From the NCBI GenBank assembly GCA_009869945.1, contig WIXG01000140.1:62001-126000 (forward strand): 64,000 bases of DNA. The letters are read 5' to 3'. Both the position numbers and the translations under genes were made by a program. This document shows, piece by piece, positions 1 through 12,527 of this stretch (position 1 is its first letter; each line of letters starts with the position of its first letter). The DNA is from Mesaphorura yosii. Lineage: Eukaryota > Arthropoda > Collembola > Poduromorpha > Tullbergiidae. The notes beneath the pieces were generated by a model. The model was not told where the DNA came from. It was given only the letters and a program-made list of their open reading frames with translations, and made no database searches.

Positions 1-649
1 TGTTCTTGTTGCAAAGAACTGCACCAGTCGGGAGAGCGAGGACTTTGGTTCCGGCAACCGGGAAGCCCGGCACGTCAAACTCGCCGTCTTCCTCAGCTTC
101 ATACTTGCGTTTCTTTCCAGCAGCCGCCTTCTTCGGGTTTACCCCTTCGTGATTATTTGTGTGTTGTTTCAGACCTCTAAAGTGTCAGAATAATTTATCG
201 ACTTATCCACTGCGTTTTCGTCCTAACGTGCTAACCAAAACTGCTAATATTGATATTCCAATGCCTACCTTGCAATCGCCTCCGCGTCGGGAACGGGAAT
301 ATTAACTGCTTGATGAAATACTGACAAATCCTGAGTATCGAAATCCTTATCGAGGATGTCGTTCAGTGCCAGGATCTTGGTTGGGAACTTGGTCTTGACG
401 AGATCTTCAGACTAGGACGAATTAATAGATTAGTACAAGCAAGCGCAGCCGGTGGCTACTATTTTAGCTTAATCCTACCGAGTAATTATTTACCTGCTTT
501 TTAACCGAAGCCACATACTGCTCTACTCCCTGGAAAATTAAGTTAATCAATTAATTTCAATTTCATTACACACTAACACCGATAACCAATTTCCGATAGC
601 AATATCAACTTACTTGACTCAATTGAGCTGGTTGCTTAAGCGCAGACAT
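1..649 (-). CDS. PSME3: Proteasome activator complex subunit 3 (PA28-gamma/REG-gamma), 5' part
   Basis: PA28-gamma forms a ring that caps the 20S proteasome in the nucleus and opens it to peptides and small proteins without ubiquitin or ATP. Exons on the minus strand: 649-614, 529-494, 411-269 and 176-1. All junctions are GT-AG and the reading frame stays open for 130 codons. The start MSALKQPAQLSQ is followed by an alpha-helical segment ending SEDLV, then FPTKILALNDILD and VNIPVPD. These match the family's first helix (EDLV...FPKKLLELDSFL) and its PVPDP turn. The basic stretch KKAAAGKKRKYE sits where PA28-gamma carries its nuclear localisation signal, which argues for gamma rather than alpha or beta. 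The C-terminal helices, activation loop and proteasome-docking tail lie beyond the window edge. The gene follows U1-70K on the same strand about 600 bases on. Identification is firm; the first exon boundary is less so. Confidence 0.88.
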
Positions 650-1247
650 CACTTCCGGAGCCGTTGGGGTTGCTGGAATTTGCACGAATATCCCGGTGTA
701 GTTGGAGGATCAGTTGATTAGTAGATTAATTAACTTTTAACTACATTAAAACAGCAGGAGTCAATGTTATGTTCGTTTTGAACGACAGAACAGACGACGG
801 GTACTTTTCCTCCGTTGCCTCTGCTGATTCAGAGCATGCATGTGTCGATTCTCGATTCCAGCCAGCCAACAGAAGCGTTTAAACTGCCTTGCCGTGAGTT
901 GCAACTACAACGGCACGAAAGCAGGAGTCCCACATTTATTACGAATGAGGCATTTACGAGACTTTTGCTCGCGTCTTTTAGCGCTGATAATTTACGAAGT
1001 GAAATGAAACAGGTTAGAACGCAATCATCTCAACGAATCATACAGAATTTATTCAATTTGATACTTTACTGGATATTCACTTCACACAGATTCACCATGT
1101 TATAATTTTATAATACGCATTATTACAAGACAATCGCAATAATTACTTATTGGAGGATGAGATTAATCAATCAATAAGTCAATTAATGGAGTCCACAACG
1201 GCATGAAAAATTCGGCAACAATTTTTGTGTTTCTAGCGTCTTCATTC
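650..1247. other. Intergenic spacer between U1-70K 3' end and PSME3 start
   Basis: Both flanking genes are on the minus strand, so this stretch must hold the U1-70K 3' UTR and the PSME3 promoter and 5' UTR. An AATAAA reads on the minus strand at 1053-1048, 195 bases past the U1-70K stop, with another at 940-935. The open frame at 815-1105 (plus) has no recognisable content and I do not call it. Confidence 0.5.
1048..1053 (-). terminator. Candidate poly(A) signal for U1-70K
   Basis: AATAAA on the minus strand, 195 bases downstream of the U1-70K stop codon. A second copy at 940-935 could be used instead. Confidence 0.4.
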
Positions 1248-4200
1248 TCACGTTTCATAAACTTCTCCGTCTCCATTCGCGTCTTCTTCTTCCTTGACAT
1301 GAGCGTCGTAGGGTCCGTCGTCGTCGTACGGCCCGTAAGACTCGTAGTGTGGGTAGTCGTCGTGTGGCTCTTCCTTGACCTTGATCTGGCCATCCTCCTC
1401 TGTCTTGACCCGGTCCCGATCTCGCTCCTTCTCCTTCTTGATCTTCTTCTTGTCCTTCTCATTTCTGTCGCGTGACCGGCTCCTGTGCTTTCGTTTCTTG
1501 CTGCTCTTGTCCCTATCACGCTTGTCACTCTTGTCCTTGTCCTTGTCCCTGTCCCGAGACTTCTCCCGGGATTTGTCACGATCTTTTCTGTCGCTCTTGT
1601 CTTTGTCCCGGTCCTTATCTCGAGATCTTTCACGCCCTCGTCGGTCAACCTTGTCTTTGTCCCTCGATCGTTCCCGATCTCTTCTGTCCCTTCCCTTGGA
1701 GCGGTCTCTCTCTCGTCGATCTCGGTCAACCTTGTCGTATCTGCCTTTGGACCTTCGAAAGGCAAAATTGAACAATGTAGATTCCTGTAACTGTAATTTT
1801 CCTGAGCTCAATTCAAAGTGCAATTGAAATACCTGTCACGATCACCACGATCGCGGCGATCTTCTCCAATTGATAGGCCCCGATCTCGCGGATCCGCATC
1901 ACGAAAACGGTCGCGGTCGGCGTCGTCTCTTCCAGAAATCTTCACATTTACGTCGGGGCCACCCCGGCGAGTTCCTCCAAGTCCGCCACCTGCAGAAAGG
2001 AAATGAACACATGAATTTTGGCACATTGCATGAAAGCATGATAAAATCGCGGCATGCAGTCGATTAAAGTCTCAAACTTACCCAGGCGTCTGGGCAGCCA
2101 TCCTTTGACCGTTCGCCCACGTTCAACGTCTACGAGGACTCGTCGTCCGTCGATCTTCTTTCCATCCGCATGCTTGTAGGCAGCTAAGAAGAGGGCAAGA
2201 ATTAATTATGTTGGCAATAACAAAAACGTCGTGCCACGTTATTTCATGGAAGAAGGAAACTTCGAAAATGCTACAGCGAAACGTAAAACGTACTTCGGAG
2301 TGCGAAATCAGAAATTAGTTTGTGCTATCTGTGTTGTCTTGTGTGAAGCTTCATGCTTCGCACATTTAAAATTAGAACGTTAAACCATGTCGGTGATTGT
2401 TCGCAGAATGATGCAACTTTAGACTAAAAATTTGCCGTGTATCCTGTCGTTTGCTTTCTCTCCAACTGGGTTTTTAGTTTTTATGCTTAATTCTTAATGT
2501 CGAATGTCGAGGGTGGTAAACCTACCCGTTATTCACAAAACGGTGGTTTTGAGACGCTTCTACGAAACTTTACAATGGGTTTGATCTCAAGTTGTCGAGT
2601 TTCTTGTCATTAGCCTGCGGTGAGAAAATTCCGCAATTGTGAAACAAAATCAACAGTTCATAAAGCTCACAGAAGTTCCCATTTCACCATTTTACCCTGC
2701 GTGTCCTCTCCTCTCGATGCACAGCTCCTTCGAGACAAACTTACCCTTTCCAGGTAACTTACCAGAAACAACGTTCTGAGTGTCTCTCTCAAAAGTCTCA
2801 GCCATGAAAATTCATCCCACTTACTTACGTTTACGGGAGGACCCTTTTCTTCTTCAACTTACCCGTGAAAGTGAAATCTCGGTAAGATGGTAAGAAATTG
2901 AAGTTAAACGGAATTGAAGAAACTATTTAACTCTGGGTTACCCAAGCCCAACAAATTCCATTAAAAAATAGAGTAATTTAAGTATTTTAGAAGGTTTTAC
3001 CATTTTACCCTTTCGCTCAATGGTTACCTTTCCTTTCCAATCGTCAATTGCGAAGGACAGTTGTATGGAAAGGGAATTCTGCGTCCAGAAGGGTCAGTGA
3101 GGAATAACTAACGAAATCCAGACTCTACCTTCGACACTTTACCGTTTGCTGGTGGTCGCAGCCACAAACCACAATAATTGTCAATGCCAGTGAATGAGTG
3201 AAGAGAGCCTCGAGTACCTAACTTACCCCGAAGGACATACTCTCACTTACGCTTACTTTTATGCTCCAGCAATGGCGGATCTCGAATGACATGCGCCAAT
3301 ACCAACTAACTCCTGCCTCGATAACCGCTTGCATCTTACCCTTTGCTTATACATGCTAACGTGCTTCCGCTTAGGAAATTACTTAAAACCTAAGTCTTAC
3401 TCGCCCTTAATTTGCCTTAGCCAAAGCCTGACGAGTTTTTAGTTGGGCATAAGTCAACCAGCCAGTCCACGCGCAGGAACGTTATGAATCCAAGAATGAA
3501 TTGTATCACTAAGAAGCGCAATAAAATGGTGAACTCTGTGAGTCTCGGTGCTTGGCATTTCCATTTGAATTAACTTACAGTGCATGTCCCTTTCATGTTC
3601 GTACTCCACGAACGCATACCCGCGTGGCTTCCCTTCTTTCTTGTCATTCACAACGTAGATCTGCAAATTAATTCAAGTATATGAGTTTCCACTTAAATAT
3701 TAGCGTGGAATATATCAGTTTCAGTTGAGCAGCTACCTTCCTGATGGGTCCGTAGGCTTCCAGCTCCCGTCTTAGTTTTGACTCCGACGTATCGTAATTC
3801 TACACAAAATGAACGAACTCAAGCTTACAGCTGACTGATTGATAGCTGTTGGTCGAAAGGATAATATGGATTTGATAAAGAAACTTACAAGTCTGCCCAC
3901 AAAAAGTGTCCGAAATGGATCGGTGGTACGCTTTTCTGTCGTATTTGGATTCCCTGAAAATTTAATAGAATTAGTAACCCATTCGCAAGAACAAAGTTGA
4001 GCTCATTAAGGAATTGAATGAAGCAGTACACACAATTGACAATATCCAGCTCGATCTTGTACAAAACTTGCTCCTGCTTGGCCTTCCTTTTCCGTTCGAG
4101 TCTTTCGTCTCTCGTTTCATACTTTGTCGGTGGAGGAGTGTCCTTAGGATCCTCGAAAAACTTTAGGTAGTCACTGACGCCACCATAGCCAACTGTTCGT

Positions 4201-4295
4201 TTTTCATGTGTCAGTGGAGTAACTGGTGGCAAGTAGGGAAGGGGATCTCTGGCAGCGAAGAGGGTCAGCAAATTCGGTGGTAGAAACTGTGTCAT
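1248..4295 (-). CDS. SNRNP70: U1 small nuclear ribonucleoprotein 70 kDa (U1-70K)
   Basis: U1-70K binds stem-loop I of U1 snRNA and helps the U1 snRNP recognise 5' splice sites in the nucleus. Seven coding exons on the minus strand: 4295-4034, 3953-3889, 3799-3737, 3660-3579, 2183-2082, 1989-1833 and 1752-1248, giving 411 residues. The N-terminus [18 protein letters not shown] is near-identical to the family start. An RRM follows, with RNP2 (LFVGRL) and RNP1 (RGYAFVEY), then [19 protein letters not shown] and the family signature [18 protein letters not shown]. The last two exons encode a long RD/RE/RS/KD-rich tail ending in an acidic stretch (GDGEVYET). This is shorter than the vertebrate tail but typical of invertebrates. 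The fourth intron (3578-2184) is 1,395 bases, far longer than the others, and is described separately. The ATG at 4295 is the first Met of the conserved N-terminus. Very secure. Confidence 0.97.
2740..3400 (-). promoter_or_regulatory. Cluster of decoy 5' splice sites in U1-70K intron 4
   Basis: On the transcribed strand, this part of the intron contains ten GTAAG cores (plus-strand CTTAC at 2740, 2758, 2820, 2824, 2858, 3222, 3246, 3252, 3335 and 3396). Several sit in near-consensus donors such as GGGTAAGTT, and there are further GGTAAA sites near 2694, 3000, 3009 and 3141. About 0.65 GTAAG would be expected in 661 random bases. The true donor of the intron is GTAAGT at 3578. In human cells, an unproductive U1-70K isoform that is degraded by nonsense-mediated decay depends on a cluster of 5' splice sites in this gene binding U1 snRNP. 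The same role here is inference from position and density. Confidence 0.65.
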
Positions 4296-7200
4296 CTTGA
4301 ATTACTGATAAGTATCAACAACAATACGCCAACTTAGTTAATCACAACACTAATTATTACTGAATCTGCCAGCGAGACAATCCCAATTAACGAATTAACG
4401 CATGTGGGATCTTAAACACGAACTTCAAAAGGGCGAGCTACATGGAATGTTGCAATAAACTATGCAGAACTTACTGCTCTTTGATCAATTAATTCTTAAT
4501 TTATAATTATAATTCAACAGTTTCTGGCGAGACGACAATTGGGTCTGTCCTTTTACTCATTTATTACAGCAGATTTAGCGTTGATTTTCACCGCTGCGCT
4601 GCGTCGTCGCTTGTTTGGGCTTTGGCGAGTAACCCGAAACGGCACGCGAGAGAGCGCAGAGACTCCACAAACGCTTCGTCGCGTACCAAAGCTAAAACGT
4701 AAAAATTGAGACGGAGCTCAAGCCCACAGAAAATGCACGAGAAATGGGCGTCCAATCCTCCAAGCTAATTAAATTGATGCAGTTCTATTTGGCAACATCG
4801 TTCAGCTTGATACAACACATTAACACATTTAATACCCAAAGTGCAAAGTGCCAATTCGTTGGTCAGTGCTACAGTCATCAAATATAGTCACTGGAATTGA
4901 ATTTGCGTGGAAAATGGCAAGTCCAGCGTCGAATTTAGAAGTGAAAGTCTGAGTAAGTATACTGTATCCATTTTTCATTGTGGACGCTTTGACCAATTTT
5001 ATTGAATTTCTGATCACTTGCCGACTTGGCGCATATTTGCTGCACTATGCAGTCGAGTCCGCGCCGCGCGTCGCGTCGACTGGGACAGTGTGCGGGTCAA
5101 AAGAGCTCAATAAACATTAATATTTCAAATTACAGACCCGAAGTCGAGTACGTCCTTCAAAACCTTTTACAACACATTTCTACATTTCCACAATAGCCAA
5201 CAGAGTAGAGTTACTGCACATTTCAAGGCGTACAGAGTTAAGAAGCAGCAGGACACAATAGCAATTGGTTTAACTATCTTCAATTTAGACAATTTCGCCA
5301 CTGCGTCATCGTCGTCAAATACGTGAGAAACAAGAAACACGAATTGGGCTCTCTTTTCTTCTGGCCACGCTCCATTCGCCTTCGACTCCATGCCATGGCA
5401 CGAAGGACGGTGACAATGCGTTATTTATTCGTTTGTCCTCCAACCGATGCTTACATGTCGTGCATATGCCTGTGGGTAGTCGTTCCATCGGCATCAGCTT
5501 AAAAATCCTGTCCTGTCTGGGTGTGCAATTTTGATAATAGAAATGTAATGCGATTTTCTACGAATAAATCCAGGACGCAGTACGGAAACTTTTAATAAAA
5601 TGAAAGTCGTGCGTCGCACTCTCACCCGATCATCCAAGTGCTACATATGTTTTCACTCTGTGTATCGTAGGCAGGCAGGGTGTGAAAGACAGATCGCAGA
5701 GACGCTGCGCTGCGATCCGCGGCCGTGGCGTCGTAGCGAAAGCCGTGAAATTATATCCTTATCCGTACGTGGTACATAAATACATGATTTTCCTCTTTTC
5801 ATCAGCGACTACCAACTTTGTCCGGTCCATTCCAGGCCACAGCATGTATACTTTCTGCACTGAAACCCTTAAAGCTCGGGTTTGGAGTGGATCTGGATAT
5901 CTGGAATCCGAATCCAGTCTCGTTCTCCTTCCGGGCCAAGCCTTGCTTTTGTATCTTGCGTCGAGTTTTTGCTTCTTCCTTCGTCTTGCTTGCCATGCTG
6001 GTCTAGCTTTGGCGTGTACGCCGTACACGTTTGATAAATCCTATTTTCCAGAATTTTTTGCATAGATTCTGCTCTATGGAACCAAACTTCAAAACCTCAT
6101 TCTCTTGCCTGAGCTGTCGTGATAACTGCCCAACGAATATTTCGCTTTTCGCACTTGCGTTGCAGCCAGAGTCCGAGTCGGAGTGAACGAATAGTTGAGT
6201 GAGCCAATTAAATTCGCATAAAACGCAGTGCAGTACTTGGCACTTGGCACATAAATTGTAATCAAATCCTGGCCTGTGCTGCGGCCCGAGTGTAACAGAT
6301 CCATACTCGTATTTCGCAAAAAAATTGATATAAATTCACGTTCTCTGCTGGATTCCAATTTTTGCATACATTTTGCAAACTGCAAGTGTCGCAAGTTACA
6401 CTTTCCTCGTTTGTAAATTAGTAAGCTAGGCTCACTACAAACTGCAAGCTACGTACACACACTGGGTTACGATTACGTAAAGAGCATCTAAATCTAGCTA
6501 AAGTGAGCTCACTTGACTATTGAGTGCTAAACATTCGCGTCAGCATTCTATCATCACAAAGGCAGGCAGGCAAGAGACCAGCAGAGTTAGCAGAAGCCTC
6601 GTAATTAGTTGATAGTTGTTAATGAACCCAACACTCCGACACGGTCTATACCAACATTTGATACGTACGACAAGTACGACCATCGCAGCCCAAATTGTGA
6701 ATTGTGAAACCTGAAACTGCGACCCTGCACTTTTTTGGTGTGAATTTAGCTGATTGTGATCAAATCCATGCGATCTAGTCTCCTTTCCATTGTTGCACAG
6801 TGGAAAATCTCGTTTGGCAACAAAGAAATGCAGCAGACTTGGTCGGTCGGTCTCTGCTCGTCTCGGGACGGTAGTTTTTAAAACACAATCACAGTTAACC
6901 TCCCAACGCAGTTAGTGACTATAGCGTAGCCAAGAAGTGCAGTTTAATGCACTGCTGCTGTGCACATAAACTTTACATCACGTTTACCATTTACACGAGC
7001 CACAAAGAGCAACTGTAATCAATTATCATCAAATTGAAGTGTGATTCACATTCTACGGCAAAGTTGCAAGTTGCAGTTTTGACTTTTGCTTTGGTTTTGG
7101 GTGTTATTCAGTCAGTGGAAGCGCATTCTGCTGGCTGAGCTCCGCTTTCAATCATTCAATTCAATTCGATATTCGAGTTCTTGGACTCAACAATAAAATA

Positions 7201-7490
7201 AGGTTAGAAATCAAAATTGTCAGCCTGTCAATTGAGAAGGAACAAGAAACATTTCTCGTGAACCTAAGTCAACGTCAACGTTGTGTGAACTGTCCACAGT
7301 CAACTTTAATCATGCTACCTGCACTTCTACCAAATCGTGCTACGAATAATTCATCAAAAACACCATTGGACATCAGCGTTTAGTCACTGGAAACCCTGAT
7401 AAGATAAGTCTGATTCAGGACTTCATCGACCAGTCTCAACGCCTCAACTCAGCCACTCAATTTAGTCACTGACAATACCAAGGAGCCAAG
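4296..7490. other. Intergenic region between divergent U1-70K and PIP4K genes
   Basis: The two flanking genes point away from each other, so both promoters and 5' UTRs must lie here. Sequence close to 7100-7490 reads as a plausible PIP4K 5' UTR. Short frames (for example 5167-5391 minus, with a hydrophobic segment, and several overlapping frames at 5680-6060) show no family I recognise and no splice context, so I call none of them. Confidence 0.4.
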
Positions 7491-9667
7491 ATGAGTTCGA
7501 CAACCGGGTTAAAGAAGAACAAGCGGATTCGAGTTAAGCGACAGAAGGTCAAAGTATTCCGTGCGAGCGAGCCCTTAATTTCTGTCTTCATGTGGGGCGT
7601 AAATCATTCCGTAAGTAATCCATAATTCCTTAGTCACATGAGAAAACAGCGTCAGTAGGAATTTTTGGCTTTCATCATCATCATTGCGAGAAATTGGCGT
7701 GACCGAATTGCTAATTAAGTACCCACAAGTTAACCTCCTATTGGATTACCCGTGGCTAAAGGTTGATGCTTTCAATTAGCGCAAAACCGCAAAAAGATTT
7801 AAGGAAAGTTTCTCAAATCCTGGTTCTGTTTAACCTTAGAGCAAAGCGAAACCCATGCTTTCTTTTCGAGCTATTATTATTTCTTATGGAATATGGTTGC
7901 AGATAAACGATTTGGCACATGTGAATGTTCCTGTCATGCTGATGCCTGACGATTTCCGATCGTATTCGAAGATTCGTGTGGACAATCACCTTTTTAACAA
8001 GTAAGCGAATTTAGACGACAAGTTTTGGGTAGTTCTTGTGGTTTAAGTTGTTAACTCTACGCTGATTCATTCTAACGATGACGCAACTCGTTCTTTAGGG
8101 AAAATCTGCCAAGTCATTTCAAGGTGAAGGAGTACTGCCCGCTGGTGTTTCGGAATTTGAGGGAACGGTTTGGAATTGACGACCATGATTATCGCGACTC
8201 GTTAACCAGGTTCGTGTGTGCGTCTTTCGGCAGCGTCTGTGCAAATATTTGTATTTGTTCAAACTTTCTTTCAACTTCTTCTCATTAACTTTCCTTAATC
8301 TAATGCGTGCTTTTGCTTTCAGATCTGAACTCATTCCCGTAGAGAATCCCGGGAAAAGTGGAGCGAAATTTTACCAGTCGTCGGACAAAGTTTTCATGAT
8401 TAAGACTCTGACAAGCGAAGAGGTCGAGCAAATGCATTCCCTTCTCAAGCAATACCATCCGGTAACACTTCGAACAAACACAATCCTGTGCTAATTCTGG
8501 CACTGGCATGTCTGCAGAATTTTAATTAATAATTTCTTTCCTGTTTATGCAGTACGTAGTCGAGCGACATGGCAAAACGCTGTTACCCCAATACTTGGGC
8601 ATGTATCGACTGACTGTTGACGGGGTCGAACATTACATGGTGGTCTCGCGTAACGTGTTTAGCGATCGACTTAAAATCCATCGGTAAGTACAAAAGCGCC
8701 AGTACACTTGTCATCAATTCGGATCCGACAGCCGAGAGCTAACAGCTAAATCGACGTGCGCAATGCAGGAAATACGACTTGAAGGGGTCGACAGTGGATC
8801 GCGAAGCTAAGGATAAGGAGAAGGGAAAAGATCTGCCGACGTTGAAGGACAATGACTTCTTGAGGGACGGAGGAAAGATTTACATCGGTGCAGAGGCAAA
8901 GGACAAGCTCATGGAAACACTCAATGCTGATGGCGAGGTACGACGAGCCAGGGTCCTGACTGGCCTTTCTTCCCCTTGACGGGTTGGGGGCCATGAATTC
9001 AGAATTACTTAACTTCTAATTTATATTTTGTATAGTTCCTCACTAAACTGCATCTCATGGATTACTCCCTTCTGCTGGGAGTGCACGACTGTGAAAAGGC
9101 TGAAGAGGAAGAAAGAGAAAAGGCGGAAACTCAACCCAGGGTTAGCATTCGAGTGTCTGCAACATTCTACTTCTTTTCTTCGACAATCTAATCTGAGATA
9201 TGTGTTATGTAATGCGAAGGAGGACGAGAACGGTCAGATCGAGGAGGAAGAGGAGTCAGACGAGCCTGAGCTGCCCAGGCAGAGGGTGCAGGGAGTTGTT
9301 CCGACTCCTCCAGACTCCCCTTCTCCAGGACTTCACGGAGAGTTTGAGTTTGACGGACGAATCATTCCAGACGTTGATATTTACGCCATCCCGTCTCATT
9401 CAAGTAAGTTCAGAAGGCGTGATTGATGAAGTTTCGTCGCGTCGTGTTGGACGCCTTTAATCGCATATCGTTTTTGCAGGCGCTCCGCGAAGGGAGATCT
9501 ACTTTTTAGCTGTGATCGATGTGTTGACCCATTACGGAGTCAAGAAACAAGCTGCCAAAGCAGCGAAAACAGTCAAGTACGGAAGCAACGTCGAAGGCAT
9601 CTCGACCTGTGAACCCGACCAGTACGCAAAGAGGTTTCTGGAATTTATTCAAAAAGCGATTGAATAG
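7491..9667 (+). CDS. PIP4K: Phosphatidylinositol 5-phosphate 4-kinase type 2 (PIP4K)
   Basis: Converts PI5P to PI(4,5)P2 at internal membranes and nucleus, thereby controlling PI5P levels. Nine exons: 7491-7610, 7903-8000, 8099-8209, 8323-8461, 8553-8683, 8769-8937, 9036-9140, 9220-9403 and 9480-9667, coding for 414 residues, the usual length for this family. Family landmarks appear in order: [51 protein letters not shown] (ATP-binding region with the catalytic lysine in MIKT), [24 protein letters not shown], the catalytic [11 protein letters not shown], and [20 protein letters not shown]. The C-terminal [14 protein letters not shown] is the PIP4K version of the specificity loop and not the PIP5K one. 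An acidic, low-complexity insert (about residues 292-318) precedes the PTPPDSPSP segment typical of type II kinases. The exon 7/8 junction has a weak polypyrimidine tract and is the least certain. Which vertebrate isoform it matches cannot be said; invertebrates usually have one. Confidence 0.96.
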
Positions 9668-12527
9668 AACGGTCAGACCGTCAGTCACTTCGATATTTAC
9701 TTTACATTTGCGTTTTTATTTTAATTCAATGACCGTAGTCAGTAGCCAGCCAGCCAGCGCTTAGCCTGCTCGGGTAAATCTTGTCTGTCCCATTCGTGTC
9801 GATCTTTTCAGCAAGCATAAACTTCATAACTCAAAATTTGCAGAGGTAGCTTAGCCATTGTCAGTAGAATCGTCTAATAAGCATTTCTATTACGTTTTTA
9901 CCCTTGTTTTTATACGTACAGTCTTTAAAACCCTGCACGGCACGGCACTGCAGTCTCCTTCTCTTCATTAAATTAGCAGCTAGCTAAATACTAAATTTAT
10001 TTGCGACGAAAAGGCGTGGTGTGATACGTGATATTCGGCGTGAAGGGAGTTTCTCCTTCAAGCAAACTACTCAGATAAAAACCGAACCCACTTGCAAGAG
10101 TCTACGAATCAAAAATGTCGCTTGAGCTCGGTAGTATTAAAAATTATGCTTATATGAGCAGGAATTCAGACACTTGCACGTGCGAATTGCTACTCGTTAA
10201 CTAAAATGTAAGGATTTAGGGCTACATTAGTTTTGGGCCACGTAATTGTTGAATTAGTCGCTTGGTCATACACTTAATTCACCTGCTCCCGTCTCAAATG
10301 TTGATATAGTGTTCAAATCAACAATTCCCAACTCATTCTTAATTCCTCACGTATTCGAAACAATGTAAATTCATTGTCCTCAGTGTTGTGATTAGATTTA
10401 GAGCACAGCTCGTGCGAATAATGATTATCCACAAATAAATCCACCAATTCTCGAACATCAGAGGCCCATGCATTTATTTATGTGCATGACTCAAAATCCA
10501 TGCCTTTGCTGAATCCATCGTTAGGCGGTCGTCACCGCTGCAGCCACGCCATGGCAGGTGCAACATTCCAATCTTGCCTTGGCATTGACGCCCGTCGACT
10601 GATGACGATGGCGCGACGACTCGGCAGTACGCCTGGCCAATTTTATTGCGATTGAGAGCCATTTCTCATTTCAGAAGTACCTCACTTTATTCATTGGCTC
10701 AGATTCGAGTGCTTTAATTGCGATCTGAAATGCACCGCCGCCGTCGTTCGTGCTTTTATCACGGCCGCGTTCGAGTTCCAAGTTCAAGTGCACTCGCCGT
10801 CTCCACTCCATACAATCCACTCGTTTTAATTATAATTAAATATAAATATGAGCTCGTTCTCCTCTCGTCGTCTCAGTCATTTGTTTGTCTCCTCACCTTG
10901 CTGCATTTGCTCTGTTTCTGCAAGACAACCAAACAATAATAAACAACGAACTTGTTCTGGTAAATCACAATCACGTAATCACTCAAATCATCAGCGATTC
11001 TGGGACTTGTCTCTCCACCCGCGCATTGCGTCGGTCGCGTTCCCTGAATTGCATGGTATGGAAATTTAGTAATCACTCATTATCATTACGCGCTCGAGCC
11101 CAAGCCCAAGTGCTCCCATTACAGATTACAGCTTTGTTGCTACAATTACGAGAATCATGCCGTGAATTGTGAATTATGACGAAACACGAAATTAAATGAT
11201 ACTTCAACCGCATGAGGCATGAGTCATGACTCACGCTGCAGCGCAAGGCAAAAGTCATAGACACTGGTCGGGTCGGTCGTGAGATCGGTTGGGCGATACT
11301 CAATTCAGTAATTCATTGAAGTGAAATCAGGCATTCTAAAACCAGTGCGTTAAATCTCAGCCAGGGCACTGTAAACACAGGCAGACAGACGCAGACGAGT
11401 ACGAGAGGAGACGAGTATTGACATCTCGTCCCATTATCCTTATCCCCCGCATTACCTGTGATTGCGATTTACATATTCCTGATGCTAGTCTACCTGTTCT
11501 GGTGGCTGTGGTGTATGGTTGGAGGAGATTGTGCTGCAGTGATTGTGATTGTAAAATAATACTGTTCAGTGCAGCAACAACTGCCTGCCAGCCGTCGCCG
11601 TCAATTTACTAAATGAAAACATTATCATACCTTCAAGGCTGAATCCAATAAGGTAAAACGTGAAACAGAAACAGAGGCTTTTGTGTTCTGTACGATGCGT
11701 GCATTTTTTGCGTTGATCAACCAAACTAACGACGGACGATGCGAGTACAGCTACGAAGCTTCATACCAGAGAACCATTTCATTTTATAGTCAACTTTTTA
11801 TAACAGCCCTTTTTCCGTTGCTCCGTTGCTGTATTGAAGATTGCCTGCATTGCATTGCCCTTTCAAGACTGACTGACTGACGGGACGAGATTCTGTTTCT
11901 AACTCACTGCAGTACTTAACGCATATCAACTCAATCAGATTTTATTTCCTGGCCTTTTGCCTGCTCATTTCGCAGCATTTGGCATTTTTATTGGGCCCTT
12001 AACAGTCAGTCTGTCATTACAGCATCCAAAATGTGAGTCTAAACTTAATTATTTTAGAATTACAAAATCCTAATTTATTTTTTAACGACTTTAGTCCAAA
12101 TCTGAAAGCTTTTCGTTTCGCCTTGACTCACATTGGCCGTAACGTAATCTTTTCTTTGACAATGAAATCCCAGTTAAAACTAACATTCTTATTTATTCCG
12201 AGACGAGTGCTCGCACACACACAGCAGTGCAGCAGTTAACCTTAACTACGAGTTAGAGGTTTAATTGTAACTTAACTATTCCTGTGCTACTCGTCGTCCT
12301 CGTCTTTGATGTAATCACGTATCAGTATCAAGTGAAGTGTGCTCGTGTGTGTAACTGTAACGAACTGGATGCTGCAATTAGTTGTGCTCTTGTAATCCTA
12401 GTTAACTGACTGCCATCAAACGTATCAAGAAACTTCCAGTATTAATCATATCGTATGAATTCCATACAACTACGCTTCGTTCCAAATCGCTGTGCTCTTA
12501 CTTTGTGGAATTATCAATTAATGCGTG
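9668..12527 (+). other. Intergenic region after PIP4K
   Basis: Holds the PIP4K 3' UTR and, near its right end, the promoter and 5' UTR of the kinase at 12528. The first AATAAA downstream of the PIP4K stop that I see is at 10434-10439. A CAGC tetranucleotide run (GCCAGCCAGCCAGC) is at 9745-9758. No convincing coding or RNA gene. Confidence 0.4.
10434..10439 (+). terminator. Candidate poly(A) signal for PIP4K
   Basis: AATAAA about 770 bases past the stop codon. A variant signal nearer the stop may be used instead. Confidence 0.3.

Noticed and set aside
1163..1827. Several long frames on both strands over the U1-70K tail
   Set aside because: They are shadows of the RD/RS/KD codon repeats in the real minus-strand exon; none has its own splice or family support.
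5167..5391. 74-codon minus-strand frame with a hydrophobic segment
   Set aside because: It has an ATG and a possible membrane helix, but no family, no promoter and a location inside a spacer; chance is likely.
12521..12523. ATG seven bases before the kinase start
   Set aside because: Out of frame with the kinase; the ATG at 12528 opens the conserved frame.
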